Below, one piece after another: positions 44,937 through 52,854 of a DNA stretch of 64,000 nucleotides. Below the pieces are notes generated by a model. That model saw only the letters and a list, made by a program, of their open reading frames with translations, did no database searches and was not told the origin of the DNA. Both the position numbers and the translations under genes were made by a program. This DNA comes from Anaerohalosphaeraceae bacterium (GTDB taxonomy: Bacteria; Planctomycetota; Phycisphaerae; Sedimentisphaerales; UBA12454), in contig JAIORA010000016.1 of assembly GCA_021108375.1 (NCBI GenBank), forward strand, positions 113,306-177,305, written 5' to 3'. The number at the start of each line of letters is the position of its first letter. Position 1 is the stretch's first letter.

Positions 44937-45182
44937 TTAGAGTTTGTCATTGCCTTCCAGAAACAGTTCACGAATAGCTCGCAAAGGGTAGCCGGATTCG
45001 TTGAGTTTTTTTATAAGTTTTATTCTTTCGACAGCTTTTTTGCCGAACAGCCTGCGCTTGCTGTCGCTGACGCTGGTTGGCTTCAGCAACCCGACCATAA
45101 GGTAGTACTGCAAAGATTGGCCGGAGATTCCCGCTTCTTTCGCGGCGGCTCCTATCGACAGTAAATCTTCTTTTGTACTCAT
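44937..45182 (-). CDS. Small MerR-type DNA-binding protein
   Basis: 81 residues comprising a MerR helix-turn-helix and little else: SIGAAAKEAGISGQSLQYYL then GLLKPTSVSD-KRRLFG and ERIKLIKKLNESGYPLRAIREL. There is no effector domain. ATG 45182 is the chosen start; the frame extends two codons to a TTG. It lies 54 bases before the mce gene and may regulate it or itself. Upstream is an R1-like terminal remnant. Confidence 0.85.
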   Translation of the reverse strand: MSTKEDLLSIGAAAKEAGISGQSLQYYLMVGLLKPTSVSDSKRRLFGKKAVERIKLIKKLNESGYPLRAIRELFLEGNDKL

Positions 45183-45207
45183 AAGCAATTATCAGAGTTG
45201 TTTTTAT
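45177..45207 (-). repeat. R1-like terminal remnant upstream of the MerR-type gene
   Basis: CTCATAAGCAATTATCAGAG matches the R1 end CTCAAAAGCAATTATTAGAG at 18 of 20 positions. It covers the start codon region of the MerR-type gene. The rest of the element is absent. Confidence 0.45.
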
Positions 45208-45498
45208 TTAGTGCTGCTTTTTATATTTTTCGCATCCGTCATATCCGCCTTTACATAGCGGATTGCATCTGAGTATCCGCCATAGGGCCAGTACCGAGCC
45301 TTTCCCCGGGCCGAACATTTTTATAGCTTCTATTGCATACTGGCTGCAACTCGGCACAAATCGGCATCTGCCGCCGATTATCAGCCCCAATGTTTTCTGG
45401 TACAGCAATATCAGCCCCAGCAGGACGGCAACGACCAGTTTCTCTAAGGCAGATTTTACACGTTTTCCACTCAAAAATCTATTTTCCTTTGGCGGCAA
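45208..45498 (-). CDS. yidD: Membrane protein insertion efficiency factor YidD
   Basis: 96-residue YidD-family protein, helping YidC-dependent insertion. The signature [15 protein letters not shown] is followed by [21 protein letters not shown]. The frame starts at TTG 45498, overlapping rnpA by 20 bases; TTG 45474, ten bases after an AAGGA at the rnpA stop, is an alternative giving 88 residues. The rnpA-yidD pairing is widely conserved, but yidC is not next in line here. Confidence 0.9.
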   Translation of the reverse strand: MPPKENRFLSGKRVKSALEKLVVAVLLGLILLYQKTLGLIIGGRCRFVPSCSQYAIEAIKMFGPGKGSVLALWRILRCNPLCKGGYDGCEKYKKQH

Positions 45499-45844
45499 GA
45501 GCTAAAAATTTATCGGTTATTTCGCTAAAAGTAATTTTCATCAGTTCAGATTTGGATTTGCCAGCCAATTTACGTGAAAATATGACCAGATAATCGTAGT
45601 TCGGTGCTAAATCAGAGCGATTTTGCCTGAATGCTTCGCGAATAAGCCTTTTTAGCCGATTCCTGACGATGGCTGAACCGACTTTTCTGCTTATCGAGAC
45701 CCCCAATCTTGGCTTGAAAAGGCCGTTTTTTGCGATGTGCAGGGTGATTATATCATTTTTATAGGAATGGCTATTGCTCAAAACATCACGAAATTCGCGG
45801 TTTTTGACGAGTTTTGCGGTTTTTTTGAAATAATTCTTTCCCAT
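45479..45844 (-). CDS. rnpA: Ribonuclease P protein component
   Basis: 121 residues. The RNA-binding signature is complete: [13 protein letters not shown], preceded by [14 protein letters not shown]. It supports the RNase P RNA in tRNA 5' maturation. The gene normally upstream, rpmH (ribosomal protein L34), is absent: the 70 bases before the ATG are followed directly by R1 copy D. Confidence 0.92.
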   Translation of the reverse strand: MGKNYFKKTAKLVKNREFRDVLSNSHSYKNDIITLHIAKNGLFKPRLGVSISRKVGSAIVRNRLKRLIREAFRQNRSDLAPNYDYLVIFSRKLAGKSKSELMKITFSEITDKFLALAAKGK

Positions 45845-45915
45845 AACTTCTGATTTTATGGTTTAAAACGGTTTTTGGAAGTGAAAAATTTGCCTAATAC
45901 CAAGTACGAATAATA

Positions 45916-46078
45916 AAGGACAGCTCTAATAATTGCTTTTGAGCGGCAAGTAGGAAATTTTTGTTCGCTGACAAGGAAGGCAAATCAGCTTGAGCCGTAG
46001 TTCAAGTGGCTTTTGCCTGACACCGTTCAGCGACAAAAAGGTTCGTTTGTCCGCCAAAATGAATTTTTAGAGGTTCCC
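45916..46078 (-). mobile_element. R1 MITE-like element, copy D (short form)
   Basis: About 163 bp. It interrupts another repeat: the left flank ATACCAAGTACGAATAATA and right flank TAAATGCGCACATACGTCAT are contiguous, with one shared TA, in the copy at 16366-16395 (read in reverse) and at 48270-48310. The TA at 45914-45915 and 46079-46080 is therefore the target duplication. Confidence 0.88.
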
Positions 46079-46380
46079 TAAATGCGCACATACGTCATTC
46101 CGAGCGTAGTCGAGGAATCTAAAAACGACAGATTTCTCCGCTCCATTCGCTTCGCTCGTTCCGGTCGAAATGACAATGGCACACTTAATAATCAGATGAT
46201 TTATCCCTTGCCCACCGACCCTGTCATTGCTGTAAATCTTACGAATGGTTTATATTTTACGTATCGCCGATTAGCCCTGCCATCACTATGGCGGGGTTTT
46301 TGTGTAAAAATAGGGGATTTAGGGCTGAAGTCGTAAAATATTACGTCTGGGCTAATAAAAAACTTGACAAAATTGAGATT
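46079..46380. repeat. Composite repeat and R3 hairpin
   Basis: 46082-46184 is an inverted copy of 16278-16373 (CATTCCGAGCGTAGTCGAGG ... CGAACGAGC complement), nearly identical over about 97 bases. An R3 hairpin with T-run follows at 46271-46301 (CCCTGCCAT/ATGGCGGGG). Confidence 0.75.
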
Positions 46381-46392
46381 TAGCGATACTTT
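46364..46392 (+). promoter_or_regulatory. Sigma-70-type promoter upstream of the prepilin-like gene
   Basis: TTGACA (46364-46369), 17 bases, TACTTT (46387-46392). It is 665 bases before the gene at 47059; an R1 element has since inserted between them. Confidence 0.5.
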
Positions 46393-46617
46393 AACACTGT
46401 GCTAATGGGCATTTTTGGAAAGGCTATGGGCAATAGTTTAAGTAGTATATATTTTTGAAAAGCCATTATTGTTTTATATTTTAGTTGTTACTTCTTACCG
46501 CCCGCCTTTTTTCCACAAAGCTACGCACTTTATATAGATGTATATGTGTAAAGTTTTAGCTGCGAATCGTCCGATGTCAGGATTGAAATTGTGTTTTTTC
46601 TCGTTTACAGCTAATCC

Positions 46618-46876
46618 TTAAAGGGTAGCTCTAATAATTGCTTTTGAGCGACAAGTAGAAAATTTTTGTTGTCCGGCAAGAAAGACAAATCAGCTTTATC
46701 CGTAGATAAGGCGGCTTTTGTCTGACGCAGTTCGGCAGCAAAACAACCTTAGGTTGCTTAAGAGGCGTTATGTAACAAATGGATCTTTCTGACAGTCTCC
46801 ACTGTCTCTAACGCCTTTTAATGGCCCTTTGGGTCTTCGCTTGTTCGCCAAAATGAATTTTTAGAGGTTCCCTTAA
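46618..46876 (-). mobile_element. R1 MITE-like element, copy E (long form)
   Basis: About 259 bp, reverse orientation, with the internal module (AACCTTAGGTT, AGGCGTTA...TAACGCCT, GACAGT-CTCC-ACTGTC). The ends are TTAAAGGGTAGCTC and GAGGTTCCCTTAA. It lies in the leader of the prepilin-like gene. Confidence 0.85.
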
Positions 46877-46923
46877 ATCTAAAAAAGTGCTGCCTTTCGG
46901 CTAAAATCAAGCCAAAGAAACGC

Positions 46924-47034
46924 AGAGAGTTCCGCAGATGTCTAAGGCCTAAGTGCCAAAACAGTGTGGAAAAGTGTTATCATAGTGTTCAGTAAAAGTT
47001 AAATGTTGCCGGGACGGCACTTTTGGAACTCTCT
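46924..47034 (+). promoter_or_regulatory. Structured leader of the prepilin-like gene
   Basis: Two nested perfect stems: AGAGAGTTCC (46924-46933) with GGAACTCTCT (47025-47034), and inside it AAGTGCC (46951-46957) with GGCACTT (47016-47022). A small TGCCGGGACGGCA hairpin overlaps the inner 3' arm, so alternative pairing is possible. The structure ends 24 bases before the ATG. No known riboswitch consensus, including the c-di-GMP types, was recognised. Confidence 0.55.
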
Positions 47035-47058
47035 CGGTAAATTGAAAGGAAACAAAAA

Positions 47059-48066
47059 ATGGAAAGGAACAAAATGAAGAAAAAAGGCTTTACGCTTGTT
47101 GAGTTGCTCGTTGTTATCGCGATTATCGCGATGCTTCTGGCTATCCTGATGCCGGCTCTTGGCAAGGTGAGACAGCTCGCTCAGAGAATGATTTGTGGTA
47201 CCAATCTTTCTGGTATCGGAAAAGCAATGATGGTTTACTCCAATGACGATGAATATGATTCTTATCCGATGGCTGCCGCGCTATATACCGCAACCGGAAC
47301 GAACCCTGGGAATACATTTGATTGGGCTAACAGGGATGTGCCTGGCGAAGGTACTAATACTATGCCCCCCGCCGGCAATGTATATTCAACTTTGTCAGCT
47401 AATCTCTATCTGCTTATTAAGTATGCTGATGTGTCAACGGACCAGTTTGTCTGCGCAGGTGGGGACGAAAAGAAGTTTGAAATATCAAATTACACCGTTA
47501 ACACTAACGTTGAAAATGTGACAGATGTCTGGGACTTTGGTGAGGATGGCGATGAGATATCAACTGCGTACAATCGTGGAAGCGGCCATTGCAGCTATTC
47601 CTATAATTTGCCTAAGCCTGTAGCGAGTGATGGCAAGGCCTATGCGGTTGATGTAACATCGCCTGCTGCTGCTCCGGTAATGGCAGATAAGAACCCGTTC
47701 TTTGACCCCACAGGTTATGCTGACTCAGTACGTGCGGAATATGATGTTGATAAGGGCGATTTGACGAAAATAAAATCGGGTTCAGATGTTGACCATATAA
47801 AACAGAGTAACTCAGCGTACCACCAGAATGAAGGGCAGAATGTTCTTTATGTGGATTCGCATGTAAAATTTGAAAAACAAAGTAACTGTGGCCCGGATAA
47901 TGATAATATCTATACCGTATGGGGAGTATCACCACCTACCAAGCCCACTGAGGAAGAGAAGCAGTGCGGTACTGCTACTAAACCTAATGGTAAGAATGCG
48001 CTTACAGCGACCCTGACATCTCAGCATCTTGATGACTACTTCCTGATTAGTGACTGGGTTGAGTAG
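47059..48066 (+). CDS. Prepilin-like protein with N-terminal methylation motif
   Basis: 335 residues. KKKGFTLVELLVVIAIIAML at residues 7-26 is the class-III prepilin signal: cleavage after G, methylated F, conserved E at +5. The rest is a pseudopilin-like planctomycete protein ending near YHQNEGQNVLYVDSHVKF, a variant of the H-x9-DG motif with one extra residue and DS for DG. Such proteins are abundant in planctomycetes and usually unassigned. ATG 47059 and ATG 47074 both have AGGA sites. The matching peptidase is not in the window. Confidence 0.85.
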   Translation: MERNKMKKKGFTLVELLVVIAIIAMLLAILMPALGKVRQLAQRMICGTNLSGIGKAMMVYSNDDEYDSYPMAAALYTATGTNPGNTFDWANRDVPGEGTNTMPPAGNVYSTLSANLYLLIKYADVSTDQFVCAGGDEKKFEISNYTVNTNVENVTDVWDFGEDGDEISTAYNRGSGHCSYSYNLPKPVASDGKAYAVDVTSPAAAPVMADKNPFFDPTGYADSVRAEYDVDKGDLTKIKSGSDVDHIKQSNSAYHQNEGQNVLYVDSHVKFEKQSNCGPDNDNIYTVWGVSPPTKPTEEEKQCGTATKPNGKNALTATLTSQHLDDYFLISDWVE

Positions 48067-48111
48067 CACTGGTTAAGCAGCTTGAAAATTAAGTTTATGT
48101 GTATTTCAAAT

Positions 48112-48145
48112 GGCCCTTGCGTTTAAACGCGGGGGCTGTTTTTTT
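48112..48145 (+). terminator. Rho-independent terminator
   Basis: GCCCTTGCGT, loop TTAA, ACGCGGGGGC (two G-U pairs) and a run of T. It ends the prepilin-like gene. Confidence 0.8.
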
Positions 48146-48402
48146 GCGCTGTTGTCATTTCGCTCAATGCGGAGAAATCTATCCGTCCGCACCATCCGTT
48201 AGCAGCCGAGCCGCGGAAGCGGCCGGATAGTTAGCCCTCGAATTACAATTCGGGGGTTGCTGTCATTTCGCTCGGAATGGCATATGTGCATATTTATTAT
48301 TCGTACCTGGTATAAACGGCGAAAAAAATTCGTGGAAATTCGCGCTCATTCGTGATTAAATAGCACAAAAGGCAAAATGCAGTAGAATTTACGGAGAATA
48401 AA
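48146..48402. repeat. Repeat field upstream of aconitase
   Basis: R5 unit TCATTTCGCTCAATGCGGAG near 48154, R2 hairpin at 48204-48227, R3 hairpin at 48231-48257 (CCTCGAATT/AATTCGGGGG), and at about 48262-48315 a fragment of the composite repeat ending in TATTCGTACCTGGTATA. The R6-like phrase ATTCGTGGAAATTCGCGC follows. Confidence 0.7.
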
Positions 48403-50355
48403 TTGGCGAAAACACTTACCTACAAAATACTTGAAAAGCATTTAATCGATGGAAAACTCGAAAAAGGCTCATCAATCGGTATCAGGATAGACCAGACGCT
48501 CACTCAGGATGCTACGGGGACGACGGCGTTTTTGCTGTTTGAATCGATGGCCTTGCCAAGGGCTAAGACGGATGTCTCGGTCAGCTATGTTGACCATAAT
48601 ATGAGCCAGTTCGGACCGGAAAACCATAACGACCATCTGTATTTGCAGACCATCGCGGCCAAATCGGGGGTATATCATTCCCGGCCGGGCAATGGGATTT
48701 GTCATCAGGTACACCTCGAACGGTTCGGAAAGCCCGGTGCGACTTTGCTGGGTTCAGATTCGCATACGCCTACCGGCGGCGGAATTTCGATGTTGGCTAT
48801 CGGCGCAGGCGGAATGGATGTTGCCGTGGCGATGGGCGGCGGAGCATTTTATCTTACGGCTCCAAAAGTTATTGGTGTAAAACTCAGCGGCAGGCTCCCG
48901 GCTGGTGTTGCCAGCAAAGATATAATCCTGAAACTGCTCAGCATACTTACGACTAAAGGCAATGTCGGGTGTGTGGTTGAGTATTTTGGCGATGGGGTGA
49001 AATCGCTTAGCGTGCCGCAACGCGCGACGGTAACGAATATGGGGGCAGAGCTTGGCGTTACGACCAGCGTATTTGCCAGCGATGCCCAAACCGAAAAATT
49101 CCTTAAAGCGCAGCATAGGTCGGCGGATTTTGTAGCGATGGCTGCTGACGATAGATGCGAGTATGACAGCGTTATCGAGATTGACCTTGCCCGGTTAGAG
49201 CCGCTCGCGGCGCAGTCACCTTCGCCGGACAATATAAAAACGATAAAGTCGCTGGTCGGCACAAAGATTAGCCAGGTGGTAATCGGCAGTTGCACAAATT
49301 CCAGCTATACCGATTTGATGATGGTCGCGGCAGCACTGAAGGGCAAAACCATCGCTGCGAGTGTGGAATTCGCAATCGCCCCGGGCAGTAAGCAGGTAAT
49401 GGCGATGCTCGCGGCCAACGGAGCGATGGCTGATATTATTGCCGCTGGTGCGCGGATTCTTGAATCCGGTTGCGGGCCTTGCATCGGGCAGGGCTTTTCG
49501 CCGGCAGACGGGACGGTTAGCGTAAGGACGTTTAATCGTAACTTTGCCGGCAGAAGCGGCACTAAGGGCGATTCGGTTTTGCTGACCAGTCCTGAGACAG
49601 CGGTCGCGGCGGCGCTGGCGGGGGAAATTGTTGACCCGAGAGAAGCGGGAATAGATTATAAAGTTATTGAACTGCCGGGCGAATTTCTGGCCGATGACAA
49701 TATGATTCAAAAGCCGTTAAGCGCAACGGAAGCGGAAAAGGCAGAGGTGTTGCGAGGGCCGACTATCGTTGTGCCGGAATCACCGAAAAAATTGGCTGAA
49801 TCGATAAACGGCAATGTTGTTTTGAAGTGCGGCGACAAGATAACGACAGACCATATTATGCCGGCAGGGGTGTTCTTGAAGTATCGCTCGAATGTGCCGG
49901 TATATGCGAAATGCGTTTTCAATTGTTTTGACGAAGAGGGTAAGCCGACATTCGCTGAACGGGCACTGGTGCTTAAGGCAGGGGGAATTGCGGGCATAAT
50001 TGTCGCGGCGGATAGTTACGGCCAGGGGTCATCGCGCGAGCACGCGGCACTTTGCCCGATGTATCTCGGTATTCAGGTGGTACTTGCGAAATCAATAGAA
50101 CGGATTCACAAGGCAAACCTGATTAACTTCTGTATTGTGCCGATAACTTTTTCTGAACCGGCTGACTATGACAGGATAAATGAAAATGATGAGTTGGTTA
50201 TCGAAAATCTTACTGAGGCGATAAAGGGTTCCAACAATGTAATGATAAAAAATAAAACTGCGGGTACGGAATTTAAAGGACTGCTGAAATTTTCGGACAG
50301 GGACAGACAGATTCTTATTGCTGGCGGATTGGGCAAGTATACTAAGGACGTGTAA
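48403..50355 (+). CDS. Aconitate hydratase
   Basis: 650-residue aconitase, isomerising citrate to isocitrate. The three cluster cysteines lie in SCTNSSY and GCGPCIGQG; DSHTPTGGG and the C-terminal swivel motif GSSREHAAL are present. Length and order match the single-chain ~640-residue bacterial group related to the LeuC/LeuD enzymes rather than the ~900-residue AcnA. Start is TTG 48403 after ACGGAGA. The next gene starts one base after its stop, so they are co-expressed. Citrate synthase is also in this window. Confidence 0.92.
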   Translation: MAKTLTYKILEKHLIDGKLEKGSSIGIRIDQTLTQDATGTTAFLLFESMALPRAKTDVSVSYVDHNMSQFGPENHNDHLYLQTIAAKSGVYHSRPGNGICHQVHLERFGKPGATLLGSDSHTPTGGGISMLAIGAGGMDVAVAMGGGAFYLTAPKVIGVKLSGRLPAGVASKDIILKLLSILTTKGNVGCVVEYFGDGVKSLSVPQRATVTNMGAELGVTTSVFASDAQTEKFLKAQHRSADFVAMAADDRCEYDSVIEIDLARLEPLAAQSPSPDNIKTIKSLVGTKISQVVIGSCTNSSYTDLMMVAAALKGKTIAASVEFAIAPGSKQVMAMLAANGAMADIIAAGARILESGCGPCIGQGFSPADGTVSVRTFNRNFAGRSGTKGDSVLLTSPETAVAAALAGEIVDPREAGIDYKVIELPGEFLADDNMIQKPLSATEAEKAEVLRGPTIVVPESPKKLAESINGNVVLKCGDKITTDHIMPAGVFLKYRSNVPVYAKCVFNCFDEEGKPTFAERALVLKAGGIAGIIVAADSYGQGSSREHAALCPMYLGIQVVLAKSIERIHKANLINFCIVPITFSEPADYDRINENDELVIENLTEAIKGSNNVMIKNKTAGTEFKGLLKFSDRDRQILIAGGLGKYTKDV

Positions 50356-50356
50356 T

Positions 50357-51139
50357 ATGAGAAAAAAAACTAATGCTTTTGGCATTGTATTTGCTTTGGT
50401 AATTGCCGCTGTCTGCGTTGGCGTTGTCCAGGCAAAGCCAAAGAGCAGAACCTTTTTGCGAGAGGGCTTTTTGCTCGACGGGCGCGATGGTGTGGTCTTC
50501 AGTAATGAAGACTCAACGAAATGGTTCTTTACACCTTTTGAAGTGATGACTGACGGCAGAAATACCACGGCGGCAAACAGCTCGATTGAAATACTCAAAT
50601 CCAGCGTTCTGGAAAGGCTCGTCAAGGATAGCAAAGGCGAGCTGGGAGCGTTTCGTTTTTGGGGCAAGATGACGCGGTACGGAACAAAAAATTATATCTA
50701 CCTTTCGTTTTTTCTGCCGGTAACGGATGCAGCTCCAGCGGCGGTCGAAGATGTTAATGTGGCCGAGCCTAACGTTGTGTCAATCGTGCCCGATGATGTA
50801 ATGGCGATGTTAAGGCCAAAACGTGTTGTCAATTTTGCCGATATTCGCCAGGGTGTTACGGTCGAATCGGACGGAGTGATACTTGATAGGACGGGATTTT
50901 TAAGAGAGGCCGATGGCAGGTATTATTTCGATTTTGATGCGCTCGGCAGGAACGTAGATTCGCAGTCGTTTGAATTGCTTAATAGCGATTTCCTTGAAAT
51001 GATGTATAAACGCCAAAGCGAATCAGCGGAGCTTTTGCGATATAAAATTTCGGCGATACTTACCAGCTTTAAAGGCAATTATTATTTGCTGATTCAGCGG
51101 GCGATTGTTGCACATAGTTATGGGAATTTTTCGAGATAG
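50357..51139 (+). CDS. Exported protein with a duplicated domain, unknown function
   Basis: 260 residues from ATG 50357, with a signal peptide of about 27 residues (GIVFALVIAAVCVGVVQA). The mature part seems to hold two copies of one ~95-residue unit: FLREGFLLDGRDGVV ... SSIEILKSSVLERL ... KNYIYLSFF, and VTVESDGVILDRTGFLREAD ... SFELLNSDFLEMM ... GNYYLLIQRAI. No family name is known to me. It sits between aconitase and hisD, one and six bases from them, in an apparent operon. Confidence 0.78.
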   Translation: MRKKTNAFGIVFALVIAAVCVGVVQAKPKSRTFLREGFLLDGRDGVVFSNEDSTKWFFTPFEVMTDGRNTTAANSSIEILKSSVLERLVKDSKGELGAFRFWGKMTRYGTKNYIYLSFFLPVTDAAPAAVEDVNVAEPNVVSIVPDDVMAMLRPKRVVNFADIRQGVTVESDGVILDRTGFLREADGRYYFDFDALGRNVDSQSFELLNSDFLEMMYKRQSESAELLRYKISAILTSFKGNYYLLIQRAIVAHSYGNFSR

Positions 51140-51145
51140 GTAAAG

Positions 51146-52456
51146 ATGAACTCTGAACTCAAAAATATAATAATCTCACACAAAAATGCGGGCTTCCACA
51201 AGAAACTTAGAACGCTTCGTACAAAGGTTATAAACGCTTCACAGTTAAGCGAAGAGAATCTGGCAGTGATGAGAAAAATTGTTGCCGATGTTCGCTGCAA
51301 TGGCGAAAGGGCAGTTGCCCAATATACTGAAAAATTTGACGGAGTGGAATTAACGCCTGAACAGTTTAGGGTCTCTGCTGAGGATTTAAAAAAAGCACAC
51401 AGCCAAATTGATAAAGAACTTTTGGCAGCTATCAAAAAATCGCTCGCAAATGTTAAGCGGTATCAGACGGAAATTTTTGCCGGTAAAAATAAAATCTGCT
51501 CAAACGGCACAGGCGTGAAATATACGCCGATTGAAAAGGTGGGCGTATGCGTGCCGGGAGCTTCGGCACCGCTGCCATCGACTGTAATAATGACCGTTGT
51601 CCCGGCACAGGTGGCAGGCGTTAAAAAGATTTCTGTGATTTCACCGCCGAGGCATAACGGCAGCATTCATCCGGCAATTTTGGCGGTTTGCTATGAGCTT
51701 GGCCTTGAAAATATTTATCGTATTGGCGGAGTGCAGGGCGTTGCGGCACTTGCTTACGGGACACCATCGATTGAAAATGTTGATATGATTGTCGGGCCGG
51801 GAAATCAATGGGTGCAGGCTGCTAAAAGGGAGGTTTTCGGCAAAGTGGGCATCGATTCTATTGCCGGGCCGAGCGAAGTTTTAATTATTGCCGGCGACAC
51901 GGCCAACGCCGATTTTGTTGCCGCCGATATGCTCAGTCAGGCTGAACACGCTCCCGGCAGTGCGGTTTTATTTACAACATCCCAAGAGCTTGGTGAAGCG
52001 GTTTTGGTAGAACTTCAAAAACAATTATTGCTTATAGATAAGACAGGTGAAACTTTTAAATGCTTGGAAAGTTATGGGAGAATCGTTGTTTTTGAAAATA
52101 TGGATCAGGCGATTCAAGAGGCCGATAACTTTGCGGCAGAGCATTTGCAGGTTGTTTGTGGCGACAAGAGTAGAGAAATTGCCGAAAAAATTAAAAACGC
52201 AGGCGCGATTTTCATTGGCCCATATACGCCGGTCGCTACGGGTGATTATTTTGCCGGGCCGAGCCATACATTGCCGACCGGAACGAGCGCGAGATTTTCA
52301 AGTCCGCTTTCGAGCAACGATTTTGTGAAATCGACCAGTGTAATTGAATATACAGAGAAGATGTTAAAAGCCGCTTCCGATGATATTATTAAACTTGCGA
52401 AGACCGAGGGTTTAACTGCTCACGCCAACAGCGTGAAAATTCGAACGGGAAATTAA
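51146..52456 (+). CDS. hisD: Histidinol dehydrogenase
   Basis: 436 residues, catalysing the last two oxidation steps of histidine synthesis. IDSIAGPSEVLIIAG, DMLSQAEHAPGS, and AGPSHTLPTGTSARFSSPLS carry the zinc and catalytic residues (E/H of QAEH, H of PSH). The loop usually written YVPGG reads CVPGASAPLPS, a small departure. No other his gene is adjacent, and the association with aconitase is unusual. The ribosome-binding site AGGTAAAG precedes ATG. Confidence 0.93.
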   Translation: MNSELKNIIISHKNAGFHKKLRTLRTKVINASQLSEENLAVMRKIVADVRCNGERAVAQYTEKFDGVELTPEQFRVSAEDLKKAHSQIDKELLAAIKKSLANVKRYQTEIFAGKNKICSNGTGVKYTPIEKVGVCVPGASAPLPSTVIMTVVPAQVAGVKKISVISPPRHNGSIHPAILAVCYELGLENIYRIGGVQGVAALAYGTPSIENVDMIVGPGNQWVQAAKREVFGKVGIDSIAGPSEVLIIAGDTANADFVAADMLSQAEHAPGSAVLFTTSQELGEAVLVELQKQLLLIDKTGETFKCLESYGRIVVFENMDQAIQEADNFAAEHLQVVCGDKSREIAEKIKNAGAIFIGPYTPVATGDYFAGPSHTLPTGTSARFSSPLSSNDFVKSTSVIEYTEKMLKAASDDIIKLAKTEGLTAHANSVKIRTGN

Positions 52457-52854
52457 CACAAATGGCTTGTATCTTCCACATCACCATTTAGCCGTCGTGG
52501 TCTGCCCGACGGTTCGTGCTTGCGAATTTTAATAACCCGCCCGCATCGTATAGAAGCCGAGCGACGTAAGTCGCCGGAATATTTAGCCCCCTGATGAATC
52601 AGGGGGTTGTTGTCGTTGCGAGGCCTTATTTTTTATTAAAAATTCATCCCGATTTATCGGGATTCCTTAACTCAAAACTAAAAACTCAAGACTCATAACT
52701 ACTCTTTGCCGTGGCAATCTCGTTTTAAATTAACCGTTCGTACAAAACTCTGTCATTCCCGCGAAAACGGGAATCCATTTTTTTTACTTTTTTAAAATCT
52801 GTGTCAATCTGTATAAATCCGTGTCTAAAAATTTGTGTTTATTCGTACTTGGTA
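52457..52854. repeat. Gene-free repeat field
   Basis: R3 hairpins at 52488-52514 (CGTCG/CGACG) and 52583-52609 (CCCCCTGAT/ATCAGGGGG); R2 at 52555-52578 with GCGAC/GTCGC; the phrase GCTTGCGAATTTTAATAACC shared with 60.15 and 61.44 kb; ATCCCGATTTATCGGGAT; the ACTCAAAACTAAAAACTCAA linker; an R4 copy at 52750-52780; and a terminal TATTCGTACTTGGTATTA. No gene. Confidence 0.78.

Noticed and set aside
46924..47034. c-di-GMP riboswitch before the prepilin-like gene
   Set aside because: The conserved core sequences of the known c-di-GMP classes are not present; only generic stems are seen.
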